A stretch of DNA of 64,000 nt from Clostridium ljungdahlii DSM 13528 (GTDB lineage Bacteria > Bacillota > Clostridia > Clostridiales > Clostridiaceae): assembly GCF_000143685.1 (NCBI RefSeq), contig NC_014328.1, positions 4,216,001-4,280,000 on the forward strand. The letters are read 5' to 3'. The notes beneath the pieces are model-generated. The model was given only the letters and a program-made list of their open reading frames with translations, was not told the origin of the DNA and ran no database searches. Position 1 is the first letter of the stretch. Each line of letters opens with the position of its first letter. Position numbers and translations under genes: made by a program. Positions 46,005 to 54,266 of this stretch are shown here, one piece after another.

Positions 46005-47030
46005 TTACTTTATAAATTTAACAATTTCCCTAGCAGCACCTTCATCTGTAATAAGGATACCATTATGATTATTTCTTACTGTAGCAAGAATAGCCTCAGC
46101 CTTACTACCTCCTCCAGCTACAGCCATCAATATCTCTATTTTACCTATTTCTTCATTTACTATTCCTATGCTTGGAGTAGAATATACTACATTTCCATTT
46201 CTATCAAAGTAACATCCAAAAGCTTCGCCTACTGCTCCATCTTCCTGGATCTTATTTATCTTTTCTTCTGGTAATCCTCTTCTTCTTGCCATCTTACAAG
46301 CCATTCCTACACCGTACATAAGTATATTTGCATTCGATATACTTTTTAATATATCCTGTATATCTTTTTCCTCAATAATTGCCTTTAACGCATTCCCACT
46401 TAAGTTATCAGGAACATGGAGTAATTTATAATTACCTTCTAATTTTTCTGCTAATCTGGCAGATAGCGTATTTGCTTGAGTTTCAACATTTTTACCCATG
46501 CCACCTCTAGCTGGCACAACTAATATATCCTTTATGTTAGAAACTTTAGGCATATTATCAATTACTTCTTTTATAGTGGATCCACCAGTAATTGCAATCA
46601 CATCATTACTTTTTAACACATTCTTAAGATAACTTGCAGCAGCTCTTCCTATTTCATTTAACACAGTTATATCTTCATCACAATTTCCGGGAACAATTAT
46701 GATATTTTCTAAATCCAGATTATCCTTTATAAATTTCTCAATCTTAGACAATCCCCTTAGTTCATGTATAAAATCCTTAAGTTTGTTTATAATTTCTTCT
46801 CCATCTGACGTTATAGTCATACCAGGAGTGTTTATTTCAATAAAGCCTTGAGCTTTAAGAAAATTTATTTCAGTTCTAACAATTCTCTCACCTATACCTA
46901 GGTTATTGGCTAATACTCTCCTTCCCACAGGTTGGTTATAGTATATAGTCCTTAAAATGTTATATCTTTTCTCTAATAGTTTTACCAATTCAGGTACTAT
47001 TCTCTGCTCAAATTTAAGTACATCTTCCAC
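46005..47030 (-). CDS. cggR: Central glycolytic genes regulator CggR
   Basis: A 341-residue SorC/DeoR-type repressor. An N-terminal winged helix (RVLANNLGIGERIVRTEINF) precedes a C-terminal sugar-binding domain related to phosphosugar isomerases, with ITGGSTIKEVIDNMPK, YGVGMACKMARRRGLPEEKI, and AVAGGGSKAEAILATVRN. In B. subtilis it represses the gap operon until fructose-1,6-bisphosphate binds. It starts at GTG (47030), seven bases after GGAGG. A match to the known CggR operator spacing lies in its own leader, so it autoregulates and controls the glycolytic genes downstream. Confidence 0.94.
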   Translation of the reverse strand: MEDVLKFEQRIVPELVKLLEKRYNILRTIYYNQPVGRRVLANNLGIGERIVRTEINFLKAQGFIEINTPGMTITSDGEEIINKLKDFIHELRGLSKIEKFIKDNLDLENIIIVPGNCDEDITVLNEIGRAAASYLKNVLKSNDVIAITGGSTIKEVIDNMPKVSNIKDILVVPARGGMGKNVETQANTLSARLAEKLEGNYKLLHVPDNLSGNALKAIIEEKDIQDILKSISNANILMYGVGMACKMARRRGLPEEKINKIQEDGAVGEAFGCYFDRNGNVVYSTPSIGIVNEEIGKIEILMAVAGGGSKAEAILATVRNNHNGILITDEGAAREIVKFIK

Positions 47031-47045
47031 TGCTGTGCCTCCCTG

Positions 47046-47092
47046 GTCAAAATCAGTCCCACTACATTATTAATTGTCCCACCTATATTATA
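47046..47092 (-). promoter_or_regulatory. CggR operator and promoter of the glycolytic operon
   Basis: Minus strand: TATAAT (47092-47087) is followed by TGGGAC-N6-TAAT-N4-TGGGAC-N6-TGAC (47081-47046). The B. subtilis CggR site is CGGGAC-N6-TGTC-N4-CGGGAC-N6-TGTC, so the spacing is identical with small base changes. The site sits directly after the -10 box. The -35 box is weak. Confidence 0.75.
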
Positions 47093-47164
47093 AAACATAT
47101 GAATGATTTTTTAAATAGGAATATGAAAAAAATTTAACAACAATTATAAATATTAGGGAGAATA

Positions 47165-48532
47165 TTAAAATCTTCTTCTCCCTTTTGATGATTTTATACC
47201 CATCTCCTCCCTATATTTTGCTACAGTTCTTCTAGAAATATTCATATCTTGTTGATTAACTAAATCACATATTTGTTGGTCAGATAAAGGTTTTTTCTTG
47301 TCTTCTTCATTTATTATTTTTTCAATACTCTTTTTAATAATTAATACAGACACATCTTCTCCATCAAACCCTTTTGATATCCCTGTGGTAAATAAGTCCT
47401 TTATTTTTATTGTTCCCCTACTTGTATATATATATTTATCCCTTATAGCCCTGCTTATAGTAGATTCATGCATGTCCATGCTACTTGCTATATCCTTTAG
47501 AGTCATTGGTTTTAAATATCTTTCTCCATAATCAAAATAATCCCTTTGCAAATCCAATATCTTTTGTAACACTTTATATATAGTACTTTTTCTATGTTGT
47601 ATACTTTTTATAAGAAATACTGCACTATTTAATTTTTCTTTTACATAATCTGCAGCTTCTTTGTCCTCCTGGTTTTCAACTATATCTTTATATACTGAAT
47701 TTATAATTAGTCTTGGTGTTAAATCGTCATTCATAATTATATAGTATTTGTCTCCAATTTTTTCTATATAAGCATCTGGAATTATATATTTTACATCTTC
47801 TCCTGTATAAAATCCCCTAGAGGGCTTTGGATCAAAAGTTTTTATAATATCACCATATTCCTGAGCCTGCTTCACATTTATCCCCATATTCTTTGCTATA
47901 ACATTATACTTATTTTCCGCAATTAGCTCTAAATATTTGTCTATTATTATAAATATATTTTCATCCTTTACTTTTCTTTGTCTTGCCTGTATCCTCAAAC
48001 ATTCTGATAAATTCCTGGCACCTATTCCATAAGGTTCTAAAGTTTGAATTATACCTATACAGTACTTTACAAGCTTTGTTGAAATCTTAAGGTCTTTTTC
48101 TATTTCCCCTTCTTCTATAACTAAATATCCTCTATGATCTATGTTTTCTATAATATAGGAACATATAGATTTAACGTAATCCTTTTCATTTAAGCCCATT
48201 ATTTCCTCTTTTAAATATTCCTTTAAGGACTTTTTGTGAGAAATAAAGTTAAAAGGAGACACTTCTTCTTCGTCACTTTTTTGATAGCTTTGATGACTAA
48301 AATTATTTGAATTAAGACTCTTTATAATTTCCTTATAATCCAATTTGTCTTTTTCTATCTCAGTAGAGTCCGGTTCCTTAACATCAAGGACAGGGTTTTG
48401 TTGGAACTCTTTTTCTATATATTCTTGGAGTTCAAAGCTTGACATCTGAAGCATTTTTATAGATAATTGCATTTGCTGAGTCATGATTAACTTTTGTTCT
48501 TGAGTTAAATTAAGTCCAAAATCCATGTTCAT
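47165..48532 (-). CDS. rpoN: RNA polymerase sigma-54 factor
   Basis: A 455-residue sigma-54. The N-terminal Gln-rich activator-interaction region (LTQEQKLIMTQQMQLSIKML) is followed by an acidic linker and a core-binding domain (LEPYGIGARNLSECLRIQAR). The helix-turn-helix is LKDIASSMDMHESTISRAIR, and the RpoN box is RRTVAKYREEMGI near the C-terminus. All parts look intact. It directs transcription of genes that need AAA+ activators. The start follows GGGAGGTATATAAAA. It lies upstream of cggR in the same direction, with 134 bp containing the cggR promoter between them. Confidence 0.96.
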   Translation of the reverse strand: MNMDFGLNLTQEQKLIMTQQMQLSIKMLQMSSFELQEYIEKEFQQNPVLDVKEPDSTEIEKDKLDYKEIIKSLNSNNFSHQSYQKSDEEEVSPFNFISHKKSLKEYLKEEIMGLNEKDYVKSICSYIIENIDHRGYLVIEEGEIEKDLKISTKLVKYCIGIIQTLEPYGIGARNLSECLRIQARQRKVKDENIFIIIDKYLELIAENKYNVIAKNMGINVKQAQEYGDIIKTFDPKPSRGFYTGEDVKYIIPDAYIEKIGDKYYIIMNDDLTPRLIINSVYKDIVENQEDKEAADYVKEKLNSAVFLIKSIQHRKSTIYKVLQKILDLQRDYFDYGERYLKPMTLKDIASSMDMHESTISRAIRDKYIYTSRGTIKIKDLFTTGISKGFDGEDVSVLIIKKSIEKIINEEDKKKPLSDQQICDLVNQQDMNISRRTVAKYREEMGIKSSKGRRRF

Positions 48533-48562
48533 TTTTATATACCTCCCATTCTCACATTTTAC

Positions 48563-48603
48563 TAAAAAAACAGCTTCCTTATTTTATTATATCATGAAGC
48601 TGT
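48563..48603 (-). terminator. Terminator between degV and rpoN
   Basis: ACAGCTTC (48570-48577) pairs with GAAGCTGT (48596-48603). On the minus strand the hairpin is followed by TTTTTT. It lies upstream of rpoN, so it ends transcription coming from degV. Confidence 0.7.
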
Positions 48604-48629
48604 AAAAAATTTTATTTCGTTTATTTTTT

Positions 48630-48684
48630 CTGCAATTTGTAATATACATGAAATACTTTACAATGCTTAAATTACAAATTGCAG
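48630..48684. repeat. 14-bp inverted repeat downstream of degV
   Basis: CTGCAATTTGTAAT (48630-48643) and its exact complement (48671-48684) enclose 27 bases, 15 bp after the degV stop. It may be a second hairpin terminator or mRNA 3'-end stabiliser. It has no good T-run. Confidence 0.5.
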
Positions 48685-48698
48685 ACTTTACATATATC

Positions 48699-49538
48699 TT
48701 AATAATCCTCTACGAAAAATACTCCACAAGCTCCTGATCCCGAATGTACCCCAACTGTACATCCTACTTCACATTCTATAAAATCTAATTTTTTCTCATT
48801 TAAGTTTTCCCTCAGAGAATCCAATATATCCACTTCTCCTACATGAAGTAATATCAAATCTTCAGCACTTTTTATTCCTCTTTGATCAAGGTAAGTTAAC
48901 ATACTTCTAAGAACTTTCTTGCTTCCCCTTACCTTGTCAACTACTGACATTTCTCCATCTTTCACTTCGACTATTATCTTTATGCCCAAAATGTTTCCTA
49001 TAACTCCAGCTGTTTTAGAAAGACGTCCTCCTCTTACAAGGTTATCTAAGCTATTAAAAGCAAGAGTGCTTTTTATATGGGGAGAAATTTTCTTAACTTC
49101 ATTTTCTATTTCTTTTATTCCAAGTCCTGCTCCTTTTAATTTTGCAGCCTTAATAACTTGAATTCCAAGTCCAGAAGTTACATTCATACTATCTATCACA
49201 ACTATATCCTCTGATTTAAGGGTTTCTTTGGCAATGCATGCAGATTGATAAGTACCACTCATTTTTGATGAAAGATGAATAGAAATTATTTTATAACCCT
49301 TTTTTATATAAGAACTATAACAATCTAAAAACACCTGTGGATTTACTTGAGCCGTTGCAGGAAAAATACTGCTATTTTCCATTTTATTAAAAAGTGTATA
49401 AATATCTATATCAATTCCATCCCTATAAGATTCTTCACCAAAATTAATAATAAGAGGAAGTACCTCTATATCGTACTTTTTTAATATATATTCAGGTAAA
49501 TCTGCTGTACTATCTGTTATTATCTTTATTTTTTCCAT
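48699..49538 (-). CDS. DegV-family fatty acid-binding protein
   Basis: A 279-residue DegV protein, the fatty acid-binding (FakB-type) partner in fatty acid phosphorylation. Signatures are the N-terminal IKIITDSTADLPEYILKKY, IISIHLSSKMSGTYQSACIA with the lipid head-group contacts, and DNLVRGGRLSKTAGVIGNIL. SGSGACGVFF lies near the end. Length is normal. It would hand a bound fatty acid to the kinase FakA, which is not in this window. It is 10 bp after trmL on the same strand. Confidence 0.9.
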   Translation of the reverse strand: MEKIKIITDSTADLPEYILKKYDIEVLPLIINFGEESYRDGIDIDIYTLFNKMENSSIFPATAQVNPQVFLDCYSSYIKKGYKIISIHLSSKMSGTYQSACIAKETLKSEDIVVIDSMNVTSGLGIQVIKAAKLKGAGLGIKEIENEVKKISPHIKSTLAFNSLDNLVRGGRLSKTAGVIGNILGIKIIVEVKDGEMSVVDKVRGSKKVLRSMLTYLDQRGIKSAEDLILLHVGEVDILDSLRENLNEKKLDFIECEVGCTVGVHSGSGACGVFFVEDY

Positions 49539-49548
49539 AGCTTACTCC

Positions 49549-50016
49549 TTATTTCATATCCGGAAAGTCTATCTGCCTTAAAGCCTCATAGGCAACTATT
49601 GCTACGGTATTAGATAAATTTAAGGAACGAGTGCTTGTTTTTATCATAGGAACTCTTATACATTTTTCAGGGGCACTGTCTCTTATTTCATCTGGCAAAC
49701 CACAGGTTTCCCTTCCAAATACTATAAAATCACCGTCTTTAAATTTGGCTTCATGATAAAAGTTTTTTCCATGAGTAGTGGAAAAATAAAAAGTACCACC
49801 TTTATATTTTTCTCTAAGCTCTTCATAAGAATCATATAAAGTTAAATCGAGATACTTCCAATAGTCAAGACCTGCCCTTCTCAAATGTTTTTCATCTAAA
49901 CTAAAACCTAAAGGTTTTATCAGATGGAGCTTGGATCCTGTAAGTACACATGTTCTAGCAATGTTCCCTGTATTTTGTGGTATTTCAGGCTGAAATAACA
50001 CTATATTTAAACTCAA
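49549..50016 (-). CDS. trmL: tRNA (cytidine/uridine(34)-2'-O)-methyltransferase TrmL
   Basis: A 155-residue SPOUT (SpoU) methyltransferase with a trefoil knot. Motif 1 is LFQPEIPQNTGNIARTCVLT. Motif 2 is DFIVFGRETCGLPDEI. Motif 3 is CIRVPMIKTSTRSLNLSNTV with AIVAYEALRQ. This matches TrmL, which methylates the wobble base ribose of tRNA-Leu isoacceptors using S-adenosylmethionine. The start follows AGGAGGAAATAAAAT. Interestingly, tRNA-Leu(CAG) is encoded about 4 kb away, though that may be chance. Confidence 0.92.
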   Translation of the reverse strand: MSLNIVLFQPEIPQNTGNIARTCVLTGSKLHLIKPLGFSLDEKHLRRAGLDYWKYLDLTLYDSYEELREKYKGGTFYFSTTHGKNFYHEAKFKDGDFIVFGRETCGLPDEIRDSAPEKCIRVPMIKTSTRSLNLSNTVAIVAYEALRQIDFPDMK

Positions 50017-50352
50017 TTTTATTTCCTCCTCTATTACAACATATAAAATATAAATAATAATTTCTTTAAGTTTATGGACTCATTAGTTCAAAAGTCCTAT
50101 TAAATATATTACTCCATATTGATGTTTCAGTAAAGAGCATACTTTTAACTCTACAATTAGAATTCAATGCTGCAAAGTTTTAAAAAAGTTTAAAGTCCAA
50201 ATATCAAAGTTCAAATAATGACGATTTCCTTCGTACCTCATGGAATCTATCCACAGTTGTGGATTATTTAAGATTAACTTTTCAATAGCAATTTTAAGTA
50301 ATTATAGATTTAATTTTAAACTTTATGATCCATATGTAGATTTATATGTGTA
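50017..50352. other. Gap upstream of trmL
   Basis: No coding frame is evident. It contains a palindrome ATCCACAGTTGTGGAT (near 50250) that resembles two inverted, one-mismatch DnaA boxes. It also has an isolated TCGTACCTCA that matches the loop core of the long-hairpin elements but has no flanking stem. Confidence 0.35.
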
Positions 50353-50596
50353 TTCTAACTTAAAAATCAACTTATACGAAGGCATATTTTTACAATAATG
50401 AAGTTCTTTTAAATATTTTGTACATAAGTCTTAGAAAAAAATTCGTAAAAACTTAGAACTTTTGAATTGTTTGAGGTACGAGTTTTCAAAAGTTCTTAGC
50501 TTTTTTAGAATTTTTTACTTAGACTTATCAAAATATTTAATGAACTGAAGTTTGTAAAAAATATCCGTAGTATAAGTTTGATTTTTTGTTTAGTAA
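50353..50596 (-). repeat. Long-hairpin element, copy 1 (after cwlD)
   Basis: A 244-bp near-palindrome. The ends TTCTAAC (50354) and TTTAGTAA (50589-50596) begin arms that pair along their length: AAAATCAACTTATAC with GTATAAGTTTGATTTT, TTTTTACAA with TTGTAAAAA, TTTAAATATTTTG with CAAAATATTTAA, ATAAGTCT with AGACTTAT, and AGAACTTTTGA (50455-50465) with 50486-50496. The 20-nt loop (50466-50485) contains TTTGAGGTACGAGTTT on the plus strand. It begins 15 bases past the cwlD stop. As part of the cwlD transcript the loop reads AAACUCGUACCUCA. No open frame is present. Confidence 0.8.
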
Positions 50597-50611
50597 TACC
50601 TATATTGACGA

Positions 50612-51328
50612 TCATTGAGGATTTTCATTTAAATATTTTATTATGCCATCTGAAATATTTTTTGCAAGTCTTTTTAATACATCATCATTTGACAACCTTT
50701 TTCTATCTTCATCATTAGTTATAAATCCGCATTCCATAAGTACCCCAGGTATTTTACTATATCTTAGTACTGCTAGATTTTGTCTTCTTATACCCCTACT
50801 TTCCCAACCATCATTTTTTACTGCCTGACTTTCTATTGTCTTTGCTAATCTTATCCTTTCAGATTTTTGATATCCGTTCACATCATAATATAATGCAGTT
50901 ATTCCATTAAAGTTTTTATCATTTAAAGAATTTACATGAATTGAAACAAAAACATCTGCATGATAAGAATTTGTTTTATTACCTATTTCTTTAAGTGGTA
51001 CCAGCTTGTCCTTATCTCGAGTCAAAAATACTACATCTCCCTGACTCTTTAAATAAGACTCAGCATACTTTGCTATCTTTAAAGTTAAGTCCTTTTCATT
51101 CATATTTCCATAGCTTGTCCCTCTATCTATTCCTCCGTGACCAGGGTCAAGTACTATACGATACTTTTTAGATGAACTATGATTATTTGACATTTTAACT
51201 ACAGGAGATGCAGCTACCTTCATAGAGCTAACTTGATTCAATATTTTAATATTTTTTCCAAAAATAAACATTATCAAAATTAAAAAAATGCAGGAAAACA
51301 TTAGCTTTTTTCTGCTGTCAATTCTCAT
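50612..51328 (-). CDS. cwlD: N-acetylmuramoyl-L-alanine amidase CwlD
   Basis: A 238-residue Zn amidase with an N-terminal membrane anchor or signal (LMFSCIFLILIMFIFGKNIK) and an Amidase_3 domain. Zn ligands and catalytic residues: His in VLDPGHGGIDRGTS, Glu in NEKDLTLKIAKYAE, His in VSIHVNSLND and Glu in VLMECGFITND. It matches CwlD, which removes peptide side chains during sporulation to make the muramic lactam of spore cortex that germination enzymes recognise. It is consistent with the many germination genes here. A long-hairpin repeat lies just after the stop. Confidence 0.9.
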   Translation of the reverse strand: MRIDSRKKLMFSCIFLILIMFIFGKNIKILNQVSSMKVAASPVVKMSNNHSSSKKYRIVLDPGHGGIDRGTSYGNMNEKDLTLKIAKYAESYLKSQGDVVFLTRDKDKLVPLKEIGNKTNSYHADVFVSIHVNSLNDKNFNGITALYYDVNGYQKSERIRLAKTIESQAVKNDGWESRGIRRQNLAVLRYSKIPGVLMECGFITNDEDRKRLSNDDVLKRLAKNISDGIIKYLNENPQ

Positions 51329-51504
51329 AATATCACTGTCCCTTTTTTGTTTTTTATGATATGTACATTATATCATTTGTTTCCTTAATATTCCAGTTAA
51401 TATTATTCTTCTAGCAAATTATATTTTTACACAGATTTAATTTTGTTTTAATATGCTATTAATAATTATATATTAGTATATTTGTTATAGGAGGTATCAA
51501 AAAT

Positions 51505-52074
51505 ATGAATATATGTATAGACATTGATGGAACAATTACAGACCCATATTACTGGATAGAAAGTGCCAATAAATACTTTAATAAGAGTATAACTGCCGAT
51601 AAAGTAACCCAATATGAACTTCATAAAATTATTGGAATAACAAGAGATGAGTATATAAATTTTTACAATAAAATTAAATTTAAACTTCATACTGAAGAGA
51701 CAATAAGAAAAGATGCCGTAGAAGTTACACAAAAACTGGCAAAATTAAATAATATTTATTTTGTAACTGCTCGTGAAAAATGTCTGGAAATTATAACACA
51801 TAAATACTTGAATAAATATGAAATACCTTATGATGGTGTTTACGTTCTTGGTTCTACTCATAAAGTAGATACAGCTAAAAGTTTAAACTGTGACATATTT
51901 ATAGAAGATAGTTATGAAAATGCCATTGAATTATCTAAAAGTAACTTTAAAGTACTACTAGTAGACACAAACTACAACCGCCTTCCTTTAAATCAAAACA
52001 TCACCAGGATATTAAATTGGAATGAAATATATACTACTATAAAAAAAATGCTGTTACAAGAAAAAGCCATGTAA
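51505..52074 (+). CDS. HAD-family 5'-nucleotidase-like phosphatase
   Basis: A 189-residue HAD hydrolase. The nucleophile motif is ICIDIDGTITDPYYW (D-x-D-G-T). Motif II is YFVTARE and motif III/IV is IFIEDSYENAIEL. A small helical cap lies between. Size and the DIDGTI-TDP start resemble the 5'(3')-deoxyribonucleotidase/YqfW group, so it probably dephosphorylates a nucleotide or other small phosphate ester. The start follows TAGGAGGTATCAAAAAT. Its end forms the left arm of a bidirectional terminator shared with the EamA gene. Confidence 0.82.
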   Translation: MNICIDIDGTITDPYYWIESANKYFNKSITADKVTQYELHKIIGITRDEYINFYNKIKFKLHTEETIRKDAVEVTQKLAKLNNIYFVTAREKCLEIITHKYLNKYEIPYDGVYVLGSTHKVDTAKSLNCDIFIEDSYENAIELSKSNFKVLLVDTNYNRLPLNQNITRILNWNEIYTTIKKMLLQEKAM

Positions 52075-52085
52075 CAGCATTTTCA
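52045..52085. terminator. Bidirectional terminator overlapping two gene ends
   Basis: AAAATGCTGTTAC (52045-52057) pairs with GTAACAGCATTTT (52071-52083). The left arm lies inside the nucleotidase gene. The A/T flanks suit both the rightward and the leftward transcript. Confidence 0.75.
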
Positions 52086-52090
52086 ATTCA

Positions 52091-52978
52091 TCAATTATCC
52101 TCTTTTGTGATAGCTATAATCACTGCTATTACTATAAGTGTCCCACCTATAAAAAAGCCAAATGTAAGCTGCTCGTGGAGGTAGAGCCATCCAAAAATTG
52201 AACCCGTAACAGGCTGAAAAAATAAAAATAGTGATCCAATTCCTACATCCATAAGTCCAATACCTTTATTCCACAAAAAAAATGCTCCTGCTGTAGATAC
52301 AACTCCAAGATAGATAATCCCAAGTATAAGATTTCTGTTATTTAATATTAAGGTAAAATTGTTATGCTGTGTGAGCATAAGTGGAGTGGTAAAGATTAAA
52401 GCAAATAGCATTGCATATGTAGTTATAATCAGTGAATTAAATCGTTTAGATACTATTTTTAAATAAACAGACGCTAGCGCCCAAGTCACAGCAGCTCCAA
52501 CAAGAATTATATTTCCTAAAAGATGTTTCATAAACATGGAATCCAATCCAATAACTATGATGACACCAAAGGTAGCAAGTATAAGAGAAATCATTTTTTT
52601 CTTTGTAAATAACTCCTTAAGTATGAATCTAGCAAATATAATCACAAATACAGGTGTAGATGCTGTAATTAATGATCCCATATGAGCATCTGATAATTTT
52701 GTTCCCATAAACTGGAGACATATAGAAATAAAATACCCTATAAATCCTATCCATGCAATGAGAAGCCAATCCTTCTTCTTTATAACTACCTTACGTCCTT
52801 TTTTATAATTAAAAAACATAAGTATTAAAAATAAAACTACAAAAGCAATTGCATATCTAATCCACACAAGTGTAATTGGAGAAATAAATTCCAATATATA
52901 TTTACTAACTACATACATTCCACCCCATATACAAGCTGCTAAGAATAAGCACATTGATCCAATCAATCTTTTTTTCAT
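52091..52978 (-). CDS. DMT-superfamily transporter (EamA domain)
   Basis: A 295-residue membrane protein with ten predicted helices arranged as two EamA repeats. The first begins FLAACIWGGMYVVSKYILEF with SPITLVWIRYAIAFVVLF; the second begins GAAVTWALASVYLKIVSKRF and ends in GSIFGWLYLHEQLTFGFFIG. This is a drug/metabolite exporter or importer of unknown substrate. A GGAGGTATTTAAGA start is clear. It is transcribed leftward, about 340 bp downstream of a candidate structured RNA on the same strand. Confidence 0.88.
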   Translation of the reverse strand: MKKRLIGSMCLFLAACIWGGMYVVSKYILEFISPITLVWIRYAIAFVVLFLILMFFNYKKGRKVVIKKKDWLLIAWIGFIGYFISICLQFMGTKLSDAHMGSLITASTPVFVIIFARFILKELFTKKKMISLILATFGVIIVIGLDSMFMKHLLGNIILVGAAVTWALASVYLKIVSKRFNSLIITTYAMLFALIFTTPLMLTQHNNFTLILNNRNLILGIIYLGVVSTAGAFFLWNKGIGLMDVGIGSLFLFFQPVTGSIFGWLYLHEQLTFGFFIGGTLIVIAVIIAITKEDN

Positions 52979-53209
52979 TCTTAAATACCTCCATCTTCTT
53001 ATAATTATATAAGTTAACGCCTATGAGAAGGTATTTTAAACAAACACTCAACCTTCATCCTGGATTATAAAAATACAACTGGTTGGTCATTTTCAAATAA
53101 ATCTGAAAAATACATATATATTTTTTCCACCTTTCATAACATCATGATGCAAATAAACTAAACATCCATAAGCTTCTCACTAGAACTTATTTGATGTATA
53201 TTTATGTTT

Positions 53210-53239
53210 TAGTATATCACAGCAAAATGTGATATACTA
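53210..53239. repeat. 12-bp perfect inverted repeat upstream of the EamA gene
   Basis: TAGTATATCACA (53210-53221) and TGTGATATACTA (53228-53239) flank a 6-nt loop. It lies 232 bp upstream of the EamA start. It could be an operator or a weak terminator; there is no strong T-run in either direction. The rest of 52979-53319 is AT-rich with no coding frame. Confidence 0.5.
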
Positions 53240-53319
53240 TTCTATTTAATCCTGATCTATATTTATACAAGCTCCTTAAAATTTTTAACTGACACTACAT
53301 ATTAATTCAAAAAAATTTA

Positions 53320-53471
53320 AGCATAGCAAAAGGCCCCCAAAATCAATCAGAGGTCTTATATACACTTGGATTATCGGATGGGCGGTGTATCCATCATCTC
53401 AGGTACTCTTTCGAGTGTGTCGGGAACCATTTCCGACCTCAATAATCCTATAATTATCATATTCACTTGTC
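53320..53471 (-). ncRNA. Candidate structured RNA with its own promoter and terminator
   Basis: Transcribed leftwards from about 53471. An 81-nt core (53448-53368) is closed by GGATTATTG pairing with CGATAATCC. Inside are a GTCGG/CCGAC hairpin, ACTC-GAAA-GAGT with a GNRA tetraloop, and GATGG/CCATC. GGT in one loop could kiss ACC in another. Downstream, AAGACCTC can pair with GGGGGCCTT, ending in TTTTG near 53325. The GNRA loop exists only on this strand, favouring it. I do not recognise the class. It could be a riboswitch for the EamA gene or a stand-alone small RNA. Confidence 0.5.
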
Positions 53472-53477
53472 ACAATT

Positions 53478-53506
53478 ATTATACATTCTTTACTTATTTT
53501 TGTCAA
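53478..53506 (-). promoter_or_regulatory. Consensus sigmaA promoter in the end of the PBECR gene
   Basis: Minus strand TTGACA (53506-53501), 17-bp spacer, TATAAT (53483-53478). Both boxes and spacing are perfect consensus. It lies across the last codons and stop of the PBECR gene and points toward the candidate structured RNA. Confidence 0.7.
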
Positions 53507-53885
53507 TAATAAATTTCTTAACTCTTCCACTATGTAACCTTCGACGAAGCTTTGATTCTTGAATGTCATACATTGTAGATACATATAAATAATTTTCATC
53601 AACATCTAACTTTATTCCAACTAGGATATTTTTATCAAGTACTTTAATTAATTCTACAGTATCTCCTTTTTCATTTGGATTTATCCCGACATAATCAGGA
53701 TTTTTTATGATATTTGATATATCATCTATATGTTTTAAACAATTAAAATGTTTTTCCTTTATTAAATGGGCTGGAAGTCCTTTGGAGCGATATATTTTTT
53801 GTAATGGTAAATTTGAACCAATTATATCATTTAATTTTTGATAAAACCTTCCAACTTGAATTAATTTATCATCCGTACCTTCCAT
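53490..53885 (-). CDS. PBECR-type nuclease-fold domain protein
   Basis: A 131-residue protein whose C-terminal half carries KHIDDISNIIKNPDYVGINP, NEKGDTVELIKVLDKNILVG and DENYLYVSTMYDIQESKLRR. This resembles the phage-associated PBECR domains (barnase-EndoU-colicin E5/D-RelE-like fold), toxin-like RNase modules often found in polyvalent phage proteins. Here it stands alone with a good AGGAGATGGGAAA start. No antitoxin is recognisable beside it, and the window shows no other phage genes. It could be a domesticated domain or a relic. Its last bases contain the promoter of the candidate small RNA. Confidence 0.55.
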   Translation of the reverse strand: MEGTDDKLIQVGRFYQKLNDIIGSNLPLQKIYRSKGLPAHLIKEKHFNCLKHIDDISNIIKNPDYVGINPNEKGDTVELIKVLDKNILVGIKLDVDENYLYVSTMYDIQESKLRRRLHSGRVKKFIIDKNK

Positions 53886-54032
53886 TTTCCCATCTCCTCT
53901 ACAAAATATCTGCTCCTATAATCTTATAACTTTTGGGACAAGTAGTAAATATTTTGTAGAAAATTAGTTATTTTTGTACCCCATAGCTTTTACATATCAA
54001 CATCCTCTGCTACTTCAAAGTTCTATTATAAG

Positions 54033-54079
54033 ACAAAAATACACCAGTCACTCAAATAATTCTTTAAGTTCTAGTGTAT
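54033..54079 (-). terminator. Terminator of tRNA-Leu
   Basis: Minus strand ATACACTAG (54079-54071) pairs with CTGGTGTAT (54047-54039) with one wobble or mismatch, followed by TTTTTG. It lies about 50 bp after the tRNA 3' end. Confidence 0.55.
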
Positions 54080-54125
54080 AAAATTTTTATATTAAAATTT
54101 AATTAATACTGTTAACCATTGACTT

Positions 54126-54212
54126 TGGTGCGGATAACAGGACTTGAACCTGCATGAAGTTTCCCTCACTAGAACCTGAATCTAGCGCGTCTGCCAGTTC
54201 CGCCATATCCGC
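54126..54212 (-). tRNA. tRNA-Leu (anticodon CAG)
   Basis: A complete 87-nt class II tRNA on the minus strand. The acceptor stem is GCGGATA/TATCCGC with discriminator A and an encoded CCA (54128-54126). The anticodon stem is CTAGA/TCTAG with loop TTCAGGT, giving anticodon CAG, which reads CUG leucine codons. A long variable arm (TGAGGGAAACTTCA region) and the T-loop GGTTCAAGTCC are present. The long variable arm is expected for leucine. Confidence 0.95.
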
Positions 54213-54266
54213 ACAAATTACTTATCTATTATAGCATACTTTTTTAATTAAGTTAATACGTAACTT

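Noticed and set aside
50353-50596. Simple rho-independent terminators as the explanation for the long hairpins
   Set aside because: Stems of more than 100 bp with internal bulges, a conserved loop and no 3' T-tract do not fit ordinary terminators.
53349-53448. Known TPP riboswitch, suggested by CCUGAGAUGAUGGAUAC
   Set aside because: The order and junctions of the TPP core (CUGAGA, then ACCUGAU, then GGAUAAUGCCAGC) are absent, and the neighbours are not thiamine genes.
53368-53448. Hammerhead ribozyme, suggested by a GAAA loop and a CUGA-like stretch
   Set aside because: The core CUGAUGA is interrupted (CUGAGAUGA), and no NUH cleavage site pairs appropriately.
53399-53605. A 68-residue minus-strand frame ending in EVGNGSRHTRKST
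   Set aside because: Most of it overlaps the PBECR gene in another frame. It has no ribosome site, and its tail coincides with the candidate structured RNA.
53490-53885. Complete toxin-antitoxin system or prophage remnant
   Set aside because: Only the PBECR-like gene is present; no antitoxin, integrase or other phage genes are recognisable around it.
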